A DNA stretch of 64,000 bases, taken from the NCBI GenBank assembly GCA_030263285.1, contig SZYB01000002.1, positions 1-64,000 of the forward strand. The letters run 5' to 3'. The translations under genes were made by a program, and so were the position numbers. The notes beneath the pieces were generated by a model. That model was given only the letters and a program-made list of their open reading frames with translations, ran no database searches and was not told where the DNA came from. This document shows positions 38,286-46,998 of this stretch, piece after piece. The DNA comes from Bergeyella sp. (GTDB lineage: Bacteria > Bacteroidota > Bacteroidia > Flavobacteriales > Weeksellaceae). Position 1 is the stretch's first letter, and every line of letters starts with the position of its first letter.

Positions 38286-38711
38286 TTATTGAGGTTTCAC
38301 AAAATCATTTGCCACCATAAACTTAGTTACTACAGGAAGCTTCTGAGCAGCAAGCCTTAATGCTTCTTTGGCCACCTCGTAGGGCACCCCACCAATCTCA
38401 AACATCACTCTCCCCGGTTTCACTACAGCTACCCAATATTCAACAGCACCCTTACCTTTACCCATCCTTACCTCGGCAGGTTTCTTCGTAATAGGCTTAT
38501 CCGGAAATATTTTTATCCATAGCTGACCTTCTCTTTTCATATATCTCGTAGCGGCAATACGAGCGGCTTCAATTTGCCTAGCCGTGATCCAGGCTCCTTC
38601 TGTAGCCTTGATCCCGAAGGTACCATAAGCCAACTGAGCTCCTCTGTTCGCATTACCCTTCATCTTCATCTTGTGAACCCGACGAAACTTGGGCCTTTTT
38701 GGTTGTAACAT
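38286..38711 (-). CDS. rplP: 50S ribosomal protein L16
   Basis: 141 residues. [20 protein letters not shown] at the start, [20 protein letters not shown] and [20 protein letters not shown] are diagnostic. A 116-base gap separates it from rpsC; I see no gene in that gap. Confidence 0.98.
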   Translation of the reverse strand: MLQPKRPKFRRVHKMKMKGNANRGAQLAYGTFGIKATEGAWITARQIEAARIAATRYMKREGQLWIKIFPDKPITKKPAEVRMGKGKGAVEYWVAVVKPGRVMFEIGGVPYEVAKEALRLAAQKLPVVTKFMVANDFVKPQ

Positions 38712-38827
38712 AATTTCTAATAATTATATTGGAGGTTAAGATTGTTAGAGGACAGATACATCAAAAACAGTTCTCGTGACGGAAGATCCAGTCTATGCTT
38801 TCCTATCGCCTAACGCCTAATTTTAAA

Positions 38828-39550
38828 TTACTTTCTTTGTTTCCTGGTTTCTCTTTCGTTTCTTCCGGATCCACCACCAAAAGAAGACTTTTTCTGTATA
38901 CCCACTAGCGGAGAAAGCTCTCGTTTCCCATAGACCTCTCCCTTCATAATCCATACTTTAACTCCTAGTCTTCCATAAGTAGTGTGTGCTTCAGAAATAT
39001 GATAGTCTATATCTGCCCTAAAGGTAGAAAGCGGAATCCTCCCTTCCTTAAAAGACTCACTTCTCGCCATTTCAGCTCCATTAAGCCTTCCGGAAATCTG
39101 CACCTTAATTCCCTCCGCACCCATTCTTATAGAACTAGCAATGGCCATTTTCACTGCTCTTCTATAAGAAATCCTGTTTTCCACCTGTTTGGCGATACTA
39201 TCTGCTACCAACACAGCATCCAACTCAGGTCTCTTGATTTCAAAAATATTAATCTGTATATCCTTTCCTGTGAGTTTTTTAAGTTCTTCCTTTAGCTTGT
39301 CCACTTCCTGACCTCCTTTTCCTATAATAAGACCCGGTCGGGCTGTAGTAATAGTGATGGTAACCAGTTTAAGGGTTCTCTCTATATAAATTCTGGAAAT
39401 CCCACCTTTAGAAAGCCTCGCCTCCAGGTATCTTCTTATTTTATAGTCTTCCGCTATTCTCTCTCCATAATCACTCCCACCAAACCAGTTAGAATCCCAT
39501 CCTCTGATGATCCCTAGTCTGTTACCAATCGGATTTGTCTTCTGTCCCAT
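38828..39550 (-). CDS. rpsC: 30S ribosomal protein S3
   Basis: 240 residues. It begins [20 protein letters not shown]. The KH domain has [20 protein letters not shown], and the C-terminal domain has [21 protein letters not shown] basic tail ends it. It lines the mRNA entry. Confidence 0.98.
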   Translation of the reverse strand: MGQKTNPIGNRLGIIRGWDSNWFGGSDYGERIAEDYKIRRYLEARLSKGGISRIYIERTLKLVTITITTARPGLIIGKGGQEVDKLKEELKKLTGKDIQINIFEIKRPELDAVLVADSIAKQVENRISYRRAVKMAIASSIRMGAEGIKVQISGRLNGAEMARSESFKEGRIPLSTFRADIDYHISEAHTTYGRLGVKVWIMKGEVYGKRELSPLVGIQKKSSFGGGSGRNERETRKQRK

Positions 39551-39555
39551 CTTGA

Positions 39556-39954
39556 TTAAATTTCTTTATTACCTAGGATTAATGTTACGTGGTTGGATCT
39601 TTTCCTTATCCTGTGTCCCCTCCCTTGCGGTGCAGGTCTCAACCTCTTAAGCTGTCTTGCACTATCTACGAAGATTCCTTTTACAATAAGATCCGCCTCT
39701 TCTACATCTGCACCTTCATTTTTATTCTGCCAGTTTGCCATAGCAGAAAGAAGAAGTTTTTCCAATTTTCCTGAGGCTTCTTTTTTAGAATACTTAAGAA
39801 TATACAAAGCCTTGTCTACCTTTTCTCCTCTTATGATATCGGCCATCAATCTCATTTTTCTAGGAGAAGAAGGACAATTGCTAAGGGAGGCCTTTACCAC
39901 AGTTTTACCCTCTTCCTTTCTCAAAATATTACTATCTCGTTTTCTTGATCCCAT
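39556..39954 (-). CDS. rplV: 50S ribosomal protein L22
   Basis: 132 residues. [20 protein letters not shown] and the tunnel-loop end [20 protein letters not shown] identify it. The start is slightly longer than in E. coli ([20 protein letters not shown]), a usual feature in this phylum. Confidence 0.97.
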   Translation of the reverse strand: MGSRKRDSNILRKEEGKTVVKASLSNCPSSPRKMRLMADIIRGEKVDKALYILKYSKKEASGKLEKLLLSAMANWQNKNEGADVEEADLIVKGIFVDSARQLKRLRPAPQGRGHRIRKRSNHVTLILGNKEI

Positions 39955-39956
39955 GA

Positions 39957-40235
39957 CTATCTACTTCCTTTATTTTTGTTACCACTATGACCTCTGAAAG
40001 ATCTTGTAGGAGAAAACTCTCCTAGCTTGTGCCCTACCATATTCTCTGTAACGTACACGGGAACAAAAGTTTTTCCGTTGTGCACTGCTATGGTCTGACC
40101 TACAAAGTCCGGAGAAATCATAGAGGCCCTGGACCATGTTTTTATTACGGTTTTCTTTCCTGATTCTATATTTGCCTGAACCTTTTTATCCAAAGAATGA
40201 TGAATGAAAGGTCCTTTTTTAAGTGATCTCGCCAC
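39957..40235 (-). CDS. rpsS: 30S ribosomal protein S19
   Basis: 92 residues. [40 protein letters not shown] and [17 protein letters not shown] are diagnostic. It is separated from rplB and rplV by two bases each. Confidence 0.98.
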   Translation of the reverse strand: MARSLKKGPFIHHSLDKKVQANIESGKKTVIKTWSRASMISPDFVGQTIAVHNGKTFVPVYVTENMVGHKLGEFSPTRSFRGHSGNKNKGSR

Positions 40236-40237
40236 AA

Positions 40238-41059
40238 TTATTTTCTTTTAGATACTATATACCGATTAGACACTTTGTTTTTCTTTCTTGTTTTATACCC
40301 CTTTGCGGGCTTACCATTTCTTGACCTAGGATGTCCTCCGGAAGATCTTCCTTCGCCCCCACCCATAGGGTGATCCACAGGATTCATTACCACGGGTCTC
40401 GTCCTGGGTCTCCTCCCAAGCCATCTACTCCTCCCCGCCTTTCCGGAAACCGTAAGCTGATGATCCGAATTTGATACAGACCCCACCATCGCAATACACT
40501 CGGTAAGGATCATTCTGGATTCTCCAGAAGGAAGTTTTATTATAGCATACTTTCCATCTCTGGAAGTAAGCTGAGCCGAAGATCCAGCACTCCTTGCTAA
40601 AATAGCACCTTGCCCCGGTTTCATCTCTATACAGGAAATCACGGTACCCAGAGGTATGTTCCTGAGCTTCATAGCATTCCCTATATTAGGTTCTGCACTT
40701 TCTCCAGAAACTAATTTCTGTCCTACCTTTATCCCATTGGGAGCAATAATATATCTCTTCTCTCCATCCGTATACTCCAACAGCGCAATAAAAGCAGTCC
40801 TATTTGGGTCATATTCTACAGATTTCACCGTGGCTTCTACGTCAAATTTACTTCTTTTGAAGTCGATAATTCTGTATTTCTTTTTGTGCCCGCCTCCAGT
40901 GTAACGCATCGTCATCTTACCTGTATTGTTACGTCCACCTGACTTTTTTATACCCACCACCAAAGATTTCTCCGGCTTACGGGTAGTAATTTCCTCAAAA
41001 TTATTTACAATCCTGAATCTCTGTCCTGGGGTGATAGGTTTTAATTTTCTAACAGACAT
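40238..41059 (-). CDS. rplB: 50S ribosomal protein L2
   Basis: 273 residues. [20 protein letters not shown] opens it; [20 protein letters not shown], and the C-terminal [20 protein letters not shown] with the conserved His near the peptidyl transferase centre, complete it. Confidence 0.98.
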   Translation of the reverse strand: MSVRKLKPITPGQRFRIVNNFEEITTRKPEKSLVVGIKKSGGRNNTGKMTMRYTGGGHKKKYRIIDFKRSKFDVEATVKSVEYDPNRTAFIALLEYTDGEKRYIIAPNGIKVGQKLVSGESAEPNIGNAMKLRNIPLGTVISCIEMKPGQGAILARSAGSSAQLTSRDGKYAIIKLPSGESRMILTECIAMVGSVSNSDHQLTVSGKAGRSRWLGRRPRTRPVVMNPVDHPMGGGEGRSSGGHPRSRNGKPAKGYKTRKKNKVSNRYIVSKRK

Positions 41060-41089
41060 TACTTTATTATGATTTTATTCTCTTAAATC

Positions 41090-41380
41090 TCAATTCACAC
41101 TAAAAATATCAATTACTTCTCCCTCTGAGAGTTTAACGATAGCCTTTTTCAGTTTGCCCGTTTTTCCTACCTGAAGCCCCTTCTTCGTATATTTCTCGGA
41201 AATTTTTGGAGCATAAATCATGGTCCTTACCTCAGCCACTTTTACTCCGTACATTTCCTCTACCGCTCTTCTAATCTCTACTTTATTTGCCCTAGTATCC
41301 ACAAAAAAAGAATACCCCCCCCTAAGGTCGGTAAGATAATTCGCTTTCTCCGATATAACGGGCTTTATAATTATTGACAT
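41090..41380 (-). CDS. rplW: 50S ribosomal protein L23
   Basis: 96 residues. IIKPVISEKANYLTDLRGGY and FFVDTRANKVEIRRAVEEMY are typical. It lies at the tunnel exit, where SRP and trigger factor dock. The Gly-Gly codons fall in a G8 run (plus-strand C8 at 41315-41322). Confidence 0.97.
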   Translation of the reverse strand: MSIIIKPVISEKANYLTDLRGGYSFFVDTRANKVEIRRAVEEMYGVKVAEVRTMIYAPKISEKYTKKGLQVGKTGKLKKAIVKLSEGEVIDIFSVN

Positions 41381-41383
41381 GAT

Positions 41384-42013
41384 TTACCTTTTTAAATTTT
41401 CTTGGAATTTCTTCACAGCACCTTCGAAAAAAAAGATTTCACCAGCATTCGCCAGATCATAAGAAGAAATTTCGTTATACTTCAGCACCTTAGTCTTCTG
41501 CAGATTCCTGGAAGAGAGATACAAATTCTCATTGGTTTCCGGCAAAACGAACAGAGACTTCTTCTCCGCTACGTTAAACGCATCTAACAACCGAACAAAA
41601 TCCTTAGTCTTTGGAACCTCTAGATTCAAGTCTTCCAGCACCTTTATGCTGTTGTCTTTCATCTTCCGAGAAAGCATAGATCTCTTTGCCAATCTCTTCA
41701 CTGCCTTGTTGAGCTTAAACCCATAATCTCTAGGTTTAGGCCCAAACACCCTACCTCCTCCTTTGAATATCGGAGACTTAATATCTCCATATCGGGCAGA
41801 TCCAGAACCTTTCTGCTTCTTCAACTTTCTCGTAGAAGCCGTAATCTCACTTCTCTCTTTAGATTTGTGTGTCCCCTGTCTCTGTGCAGCCAAGTACTGC
41901 TTTACCTCTAGGTACACCGCATGCTCATTTGGTTCTATACCGAAGACAGACTCATCTAGATTTACTTTTCTGCCAGTCTCATTTCCTGCTTTATCGTATA
42001 CTACTAGTTCCAT
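41384..42013 (-). CDS. rplD: 50S ribosomal protein L4
   Basis: 209 residues. [20 protein letters not shown] and [20 protein letters not shown] mark the tunnel loop. In E. coli L4 represses the S10 operon through its leader; here the first gene in the local unit is rplC, not rpsJ. It overlaps rplC by ten bases. Confidence 0.97.
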   Translation of the reverse strand: MELVVYDKAGNETGRKVNLDESVFGIEPNEHAVYLEVKQYLAAQRQGTHKSKERSEITASTRKLKKQKGSGSARYGDIKSPIFKGGGRVFGPKPRDYGFKLNKAVKRLAKRSMLSRKMKDNSIKVLEDLNLEVPKTKDFVRLLDAFNVAEKKSLFVLPETNENLYLSSRNLQKTKVLKYNEISSYDLANAGEIFFFEGAVKKFQENLKR

Positions 42014-42630
42014 TTTCTGATAATTACATAAGAATTTTTAGCTCCTGGAACAGCACCTTTCACTATCAAAAGATTTTGTTCTTCATCCACTTTTAATACG
42101 AGAAGATTCTGTACAGTTACCTGCCCCCCCCCCATTCTACCAGCCATTCTCGTCCCCTTAAACACTCTGGAAGGATCAGAACCGGCACCTATAGAACCCG
42201 GGGCTCTAAGCCTGTTATGCTGCCCATGTGTAGCCTGCATAACACCGCCAAAGCCATGCCTCCTCACCACTCCTTGAAATCCTTTGCCTTTGGAAGTTCC
42301 GGTAATATCTACATACTCTCCCTCGGAGAAAAGACTCACCTTCACCTCGTCCCCCACTTTCACCTCGTCTACAAATTCCCTATAAAACTCTGCGAGCTTT
42401 GCTTTAGCCGGGGAACCCGCCTTCTTAAAATGCCCTAAAAGGGCTTTGCCTACATTTTTTTCACTCTTGTCATCGAAACCCAGCTGAACAGACTTATACC
42501 CGTCGTTTTCTAGAGTCCTGACCTGTAAAACCGAACACGGACCCGCCTGGATGACTGTACAGGGAATATTCTTTCCGTTCTCGTCAAACAAAGAAGTCAT
42601 ACCGATTTTCTTTCCAATAATACCTGACAT
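42004..42630 (-). CDS. rplC: 50S ribosomal protein L3
   Basis: 208 residues. [20 protein letters not shown] opens it. [40 protein letters not shown] and [17 protein letters not shown] are diagnostic. The GGG codons lie in a C10 run on the plus strand (42124-42133). It is the first ribosomal gene downstream of the inserted block and has its own TACATTTG box upstream. Confidence 0.98.
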   Translation of the reverse strand: MSGIIGKKIGMTSLFDENGKNIPCTVIQAGPCSVLQVRTLENDGYKSVQLGFDDKSEKNVGKALLGHFKKAGSPAKAKLAEFYREFVDEVKVGDEVKVSLFSEGEYVDITGTSKGKGFQGVVRRHGFGGVMQATHGQHNRLRAPGSIGAGSDPSRVFKGTRMAGRMGGGQVTVQNLLVLKVDEEQNLLIVKGAVPGAKNSYVIIRKWN

Positions 42631-42756
42631 TGTTTATTTTTAAAATAAAATTTATCCTCCAAAAGCTGACCCCTCCACTTCATAAACCAATGTTGGGGAA
42701 AAGAGAAGGGAATTTCTATCTTTTAAGATAGGCACACACCCTCATTAAATGGACTG

Positions 42757-42764
42757 CAAATGTA
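42757..42764 (-). promoter_or_regulatory. Probable rplC promoter (-7 box)
   Basis: TACATTTG on the minus strand, identical to the -7 box of the 16S promoter and of rpsL and with the same C after it. No exact TTTG lies 17-23 bases upstream. Transcription would start near 42750 and give a leader of about 120 bases, with a small 7-bp hairpin (CTATCTT/AAGATAG) at 42715-42730. Confidence 0.6.
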
Positions 42765-42853
42765 AAAATAAATTCTGAATCAGAAAAATAGATAAGCTTA
42801 TTTTTTCCATAAAAATCCAAAAAAACGGGGCACAAAAAAAGACCGAGATGCAT

Positions 42854-42861
42854 TATCTTTG
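42854..42861 (+). promoter_or_regulatory. Possible -7 box for the beta-lactamase-like gene
   Basis: TATCTTTG fits TAnnTTTG and lies 56 bases before the ATG at 42918. No TTTG was found at the usual spacing. Confidence 0.4.
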
Positions 42862-42917
42862 ACGGCACGCCCAAATCATCGTTGTCAGTACACCCAAAAA
42901 GATCAATACAAACCCAG

Positions 42918-43796
42918 ATGAAATCACCAAAAATCATTCTTGTTTTATTTGTTTTATCCGTTCTTAGTTGCAGAGAATCCACGAATAATACCGAATTACT
43001 CGATGATATAAAATCACTCACAAAAAATAAAAAATTAAATATTGGGCTTTCGGTCAAAGACGATAACGGGAATGAAATACTATCTATTAATGGAAATAAA
43101 AAATTTAAGCTGTACAGCGTTGGAAAATATTTTTCTGCAGTTTATCTCTTTCATTTAATTGATAGAGGAATCCTAAGTTTAGACCAAAATATAACTTTCT
43201 CTAAAGAAGATTTGAATCCTGATCTGTACAGCCCTTTACAAGACAGTATTCCTGATGGGGGCAATATTACGCTGAAACAAGCCATCAACTATTCGGTAAA
43301 ACGAAGCGATAACAATGTCTTTGACAAGCTTACAAAAGTATCCGGCGGATTTGCAGGACTAAACTCTTTTATCTGCTCTGTATCTCCCTGCAACGGGAAT
43401 TTTAGCATGAAATCCCTATATAAGAATCCCAACAATACAATGGAAAACAATATAGTCACCCCTAAATATGCCACAACTATTCTAAACAAAGTAAATAATG
43501 GCTCCGTGATTTCTGAACGTAGTAATAAACTTCTTAAACGCTTTATGATGCACTCCGTTACCGATACAAGAATTCAAGGAATAATAAAAGATAAAACCAT
43601 TTCCTTTCATAAATCCGGCACCTCCGGCAGAGTAAACGGAACGATAACCTCAGTAAACGACATAGGTATTGTAAGTCTAAAAAACGAAAAAACTTTTAGT
43701 ATCGCCGTATTTATAAGCAATTCAAAAGAAAGTGACGAGACAAACGACAGGTTGATTGCAGAAATAACGTATCTGGTGTACAAAAAACTAAATTAA
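42918..43796 (+). CDS. Class A beta-lactamase-like lipoprotein
   Basis: 292 residues from ATG at 42918 (the longer frame uses TTG). The start MKSPKIILVLFVLSVLSC ends in a lipobox, so it is likely a lipoprotein. Class A landmarks are the Ser-x-x-Lys in KLYSVGKYFSAVYLF, the SDN loop in SVKRSDNNVFDKL, and KSG in SFHKSGTSGRVNGT. In the omega loop (FSMKSLYKNPNNTMENNIVT) no Glu sits where Glu166 of PER-type enzymes would align; Lys is closest. So it may bind beta-lactams without hydrolysing them well, or have another peptidase role. It opens the block inserted between rplC and rpsJ. Confidence 0.85.
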   Translation: MKSPKIILVLFVLSVLSCRESTNNTELLDDIKSLTKNKKLNIGLSVKDDNGNEILSINGNKKFKLYSVGKYFSAVYLFHLIDRGILSLDQNITFSKEDLNPDLYSPLQDSIPDGGNITLKQAINYSVKRSDNNVFDKLTKVSGGFAGLNSFICSVSPCNGNFSMKSLYKNPNNTMENNIVTPKYATTILNKVNNGSVISERSNKLLKRFMMHSVTDTRIQGIIKDKTISFHKSGTSGRVNGTITSVNDIGIVSLKNEKTFSIAVFISNSKESDETNDRLIAEITYLVYKKLN

Positions 43797-43984
43797 TTGC
43801 GATATTGAGCCAGTATCAATCTCTACGAAAAAGTAACAAAAAACAACCACTCTGTTTAAAAACAAAGACATTAAGGAAATCGGAGATCTTATAGATTGCC
43901 CCCGTTTCTATGCCCAATTCTGAACAGAAAGTAAAAAATGCTACAGAACTTACCTCTAGTCTTCAATCAGGTTTTCAGCCCAAA

Positions 43985-44100
43985 TCGGTGGACAAATCGC
44001 CAATTCCAAACCCGAAAACTGGAAAACCGTAGGGACGCAGAGAACCATGCTGAACGGTAAGCCATTCGGATAGACGGCAGGGGAAAAATCCCCGCCGTAA
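43985..44100 (+). ncRNA. Candidate structured RNA or degenerate element
   Basis: Compact GC-rich segment. Possible helices on the plus strand are GGTG/CGCC around 43987-44001, ACCGT/ACGGT bracketing AGGGACGCAGAGAACC (44026-44058), and a strong stem ACGGC-A-GGGG / CCCC-GCCGT with an AAAAAT loop at 44074-44098. No T-run follows the last stem. It matches no RNA family I can name with confidence, and the strand is uncertain. Confidence 0.3.
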
Positions 44101-44328
44101 ATGCCGCATCATTGTACTATCACCATAATCATCTTTTCCGATTTTGTCAAAAATTAATTCGAACGAACGTAGTACAAAACTTTTTGATCTTTTTGTCTGC
44201 TATTACCTTGGAAAAAAGACATACCGTCCAATGGGCAGATTTTTAAAATCTTTTAATGTGCTCCACAAAAGCATATAATTATAATATATCTAACACATGG
44301 TTCTCTCTTCCTTTGTACATTATCTGAT

Positions 44329-44352
44329 TTTGTAAAGACCGGTCTTTACAAA
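44329..44352. repeat. Perfect 24-bp palindrome
   Basis: TTTGTAAAGACC and GGTCTTTACAAA are exact reverse complements with no spacer. It lies 163 bases past the deoR stop codon. It may be a protein-binding site or part of a transcript end; no T-run follows on either side. Confidence 0.6.
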
Positions 44353-44367
44353 TAGTCTTTGTTTTAG

Positions 44368-44421
44368 AGATATTTCTTTATGAAAGTAAACATGATGAGT
44401 CAATATAAAGACCTGCTCAAT
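44368..44421 (-). pseudogene. Remnant of an AAA-type ATPase
   Basis: The minus-strand frame reads IEQVFILTHHVYFHKEIS, which resembles the Q-V-F-I-L-T-H-N-V-Y-F-H-K-E segment of AAA_13-type ATPases (PrrC/RloC-like and related proteins), recalled from memory. The Walker motifs and the rest of the protein are absent; the open frame spans only 44320-44514. It is probably what is left of a larger accessory gene. Confidence 0.5.
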
Positions 44422-44514
44422 GCCGTCATTGTTTAATGGTTCTTTGTCTTTTTCTTTTCTTTCTATTAATATTGATGAACCAGAGTAGTAAAAATTTCTC
44501 TCGCCTAAAACCAA

Positions 44515-45288
44515 CTAAAAGCTCTTGGCTTTTATCACCTGAATCCCAAAATCTTCCAGATTTTTCTCGTCTTTTTCTGAGATCAGAGGATCGGTTACCA
44601 AAAAGTCAATTTCTTCCAAAGAGGCAATTTTCCCGAACCCTTTTCTATTAAGCTTTGATGAATCTGCTAACACCACTACCTTATCCGAGCATTCCATCAT
44701 AAGCCTATTCAGCTGTGCCTCGGCAGCATTGGAAGTACTCATCCCAAACTGAAGATCAATGCCGTCTACACCCAAAAAAAGGGTATGACAAGAAAACTGC
44801 CTGAGAATACTCTCGGAAATTGTCCCCACAATGGAGGCCGAACTTTTATGCACCTCCCCTCCCAGTTGTATAATATTTATTTCCGGGTTCAGGCAAAGCT
44901 CCAACGCAACGTGCAAAGAAGAAGTAAGCACCGTAAGGGGAGCAAAATTAATAAGCTTCCTTGCAAAATAATGCAATGTAGTTCCCGACGCCAAGATAAG
45001 ACTTTGGTTTTCTCTGACCAACGAAACTGCCGCTTCCGCAATAGAAATTTTCGCTTTGGGATTTATATTTTCTTTCTCTCTCACATTTTTTTCATAGGCA
45101 TAACACACCTGCTTACTCGCTCCACCGTGCGTTCTGTATAATAGCCCCCTATCTTCCAAAAAATTAAGATCCTTACGAATCGTTACAGGGGAGACCGAAT
45201 ATTTGTTACATAGATTCTGTACAGAGACATAACCTTCCAACTCCAGATCCTTCAGTATACTATAATGTCTGGCAAGTAATCTTTCCAT
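44515..45288 (-). CDS. DeoR/GlpR-family transcriptional regulator
   Basis: 257 residues. The N-terminal winged helix has SVQNLCNKYSVSPVTIRKDL and GLLYRTHGGA, the DeoR signature. The C-terminal sensor domain has SLILASGTTLHYFARKL, GTISESILRQFSCHTLFLGV and VVVLADSSKLNRKGFGKIA, as in sugar-phosphate-responsive members. It is divergent from glpD-glpK, which suggests control of glycerol use, possibly through glycerol 3-phosphate as in E. coli GlpR; this is inference. Confidence 0.92.
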   Translation of the reverse strand: MERLLARHYSILKDLELEGYVSVQNLCNKYSVSPVTIRKDLNFLEDRGLLYRTHGGASKQVCYAYEKNVREKENINPKAKISIAEAAVSLVRENQSLILASGTTLHYFARKLINFAPLTVLTSSLHVALELCLNPEINIIQLGGEVHKSSASIVGTISESILRQFSCHTLFLGVDGIDLQFGMSTSNAAEAQLNRLMMECSDKVVVLADSSKLNRKGFGKIASLEEIDFLVTDPLISEKDEKNLEDFGIQVIKAKSF

Positions 45289-45302
45289 CTATAAAATTTT
45301 GA

Positions 45303-45310
45303 CAAAAATA
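45303..45310 (-). promoter_or_regulatory. Possible -7 box for the DeoR-family gene
   Basis: TATTTTTG on the minus strand fits TAnnTTTG and lies 14 bases before the ATG. The -33 element is not evident. Confidence 0.35.
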
Positions 45311-45315
45311 CATAT

Positions 45316-45357
45316 TTTCACTACACAATAATTTCGTTTTATTTTTATTTAGTTTCA
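45316..45357. promoter_or_regulatory. Candidate operator between deoR-type gene and glpD
   Basis: Three TTTC-A/G words in the same orientation begin at 45316, 45332 and 45353, spaced 16 and 21 bases, within the 112-base divergent region. DeoR-family proteins often bind repeated TTTCG-like words. The match is loose and the region is T-rich, so chance is possible. Confidence 0.25.
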
Positions 45358-45400
45358 TATTTATTTATTAAAATTGCGATACGAAATAAAAAGAAACTTA

Positions 45401-46966
45401 ATGAAGAGAAAAATAGAAATTGAAAAACTGTCTTCCGAAAAAGAATGGGATTTTGTCATAATAGGAGGAGGAGCTAGCGGATTAGGTTCTGCCTTGGATG
45501 CTGCGTCCAGAGGTTTTAAAACGTTACTTCTTGAATCTTATGATTTCTCAAAAGGCACCTCCAGCAGAAGTACAAAACTCATACACGGAGGCGTGAGGTA
45601 TATGGCTCAGGGGCATTTAGACCTTGTAAAAGAAGCTCTTAAAGAGAGAGGCTTACTAGAGAAAAATGCTTCTCACATAGTGAGCCGGCAGTCTTTTATT
45701 ATTCCTAACTATACGTGGTGGGAAGGAATTTATTACAAAATAGGTCTCACTTTCTATGATCTCTTGGCCAAAAATCTTAGCCTGGGAAAAACAAAATACC
45801 TCAGCCGCGAAGAGGTTCTAAAAAGACTGCCTACCCTAAAATCAAAAAAACTTTCAAACGGAGTATCTTATATTGATGGACAATTTGACGATGCCCGTTT
45901 GTCTGTAAATCTTGCACAAACGATTATAGAGCAAGGGGGGGGGGCAATTAATTATATGGAAGTAACAAACCTTGAAAAAGAACGTAAAAAAATCACCGGT
46001 GTGACGGCAAAGGATAAATTAAGTGGAAAAAGCTATCTAATTAGAGCTAAAGTAGTAATAAATGCTACCGGCGTTTTTACGAACAAAATACTCAATATGG
46101 ACAGCAAAAATCACGGTATCTTCGTCGTTCCCAGCCAGGGAACACACCTGGTACTAGACTCGTCTTTTCTTAAAAGCAAAGATGCCATTATGATCCCTAA
46201 AACTACGGACGGAAGAGTACTTTTTATCATACCCTGGAGAAACAAGGCACTGGTAGGAACCACAGATACCCTTGTGGAACACCCCAACGATGAACCCAGA
46301 GCAAAACCGGAAGAAATAGATTTTATCTTAAATACCTCCGCCCGGTATCTTACAAAAAAACCCACAAAAGCAGATGTGCTTTCTGTTTTTGCAGGATTGA
46401 GACCGTTGGCCGCACCAAAGAATAACGCTACCAAGACAAAAGAAGTATCCAGAAGCCACAAAGTGATCGTTTCTGACTCTGGACTTATCACCATTACAGG
46501 AGGTAAGTGGACAACTTACAGAAAAATGGCGGAAGACACTGTAAACAAGGCTATTAAAATTCATAAACTTCCAAAGAAAGAATGTAAAACAGACAATCTC
46601 TCCATTCATGGGAGTATAAAAGTCCCCGAGGTACATAAAAACAATTCTTTGTACTTTTACGGTTCTGATGCGACTTTTATTCTGGAGTTAGAGAAAAATA
46701 ACCCAGGATATGCTGAAAAAATACATCCGAGATACGATTTTACCGTGGCCGAAATAATATGGTCTGTACGTAACGAAATGGCCGAAACCGTAGAAGATAT
46801 ACTGGCCAGAAGGACCAGACTGTTATTTTTGGATGCAAAAGCAGCAATAGAATGTGCCTCCAGAGTGGCAGAAATTATGGCAAAAGAAAAATCTTATGAT
46901 GAAAATTGGGTTTCCAAACAAACAGAAAACTTTATTACACTGGCAACGGGATACCTACTAACGTAA
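45401..46966 (+). CDS. glpD: Glycerol-3-phosphate dehydrogenase (FAD, aerobic type)
   Basis: 521 residues from ATG at 45401 (a longer frame uses TTG). It oxidises glycerol 3-phosphate to dihydroxyacetone phosphate and passes electrons to quinone at the inner membrane. The FAD motif is DFVIIGGGASGLGSALDAAS. KGTSSRSTKLIHGGVRYMAQ, VVINATGVFTNKIL, PWRNKALVGTTDT and ITITGGKWTTYRKMAE are family blocks. The codons for GlyGlyGly after IIEQ form a G10 run (45935-45944). In this window the frame is intact; a slip would stop the protein early. It is followed 32 bases later by glpK. Confidence 0.95.
   Translation: MKRKIEIEKLSSEKEWDFVIIGGGASGLGSALDAASRGFKTLLLESYDFSKGTSSRSTKLIHGGVRYMAQGHLDLVKEALKERGLLEKNASHIVSRQSFIIPNYTWWEGIYYKIGLTFYDLLAKNLSLGKTKYLSREEVLKRLPTLKSKKLSNGVSYIDGQFDDARLSVNLAQTIIEQGGGAINYMEVTNLEKERKKITGVTAKDKLSGKSYLIRAKVVINATGVFTNKILNMDSKNHGIFVVPSQGTHLVLDSSFLKSKDAIMIPKTTDGRVLFIIPWRNKALVGTTDTLVEHPNDEPRAKPEEIDFILNTSARYLTKKPTKADVLSVFAGLRPLAAPKNNATKTKEVSRSHKVIVSDSGLITITGGKWTTYRKMAEDTVNKAIKIHKLPKKECKTDNLSIHGSIKVPEVHKNNSLYFYGSDATFILELEKNNPGYAEKIHPRYDFTVAEIIWSVRNEMAETVEDILARRTRLLFLDAKAAIECASRVAEIMAKEKSYDENWVSKQTENFITLATGYLLT
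45935..45944 (+). repeat. G10 homopolymer inside glpD
   Basis: Ten consecutive G in the glpD coding strand, encoding three Gly, about one third into the gene. Loss or gain of one G would shift the frame. Such tracts are slippage-prone in many bacteria. Confidence 0.9.
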
Positions 46967-46998
46967 AAAATATCTAATTCAACAGAATTTAAAAATCC

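Larger units (their letters stand above)
43797..44514. other. Long intergenic region with GC-rich structured core and gene remnant
   Basis: No intact gene is visible in 718 bases. The core at 43985-44100 is much richer in G and C than its flanks and can form several stems. A fragment of an AAA ATPase lies at 44368-44421 (minus strand) and a perfect 24-bp palindrome at 44329-44352. The rest is AT-rich without clear features. Confidence 0.6.

Noticed and set aside
43985-44100. c-di-GMP (GEMM-I) riboswitch, because of the word GGGACGCA
   Set aside because: The surrounding helices and the conserved AAAGCC/GGCCTAA parts do not fit, and no gene starts just downstream on the plus strand.
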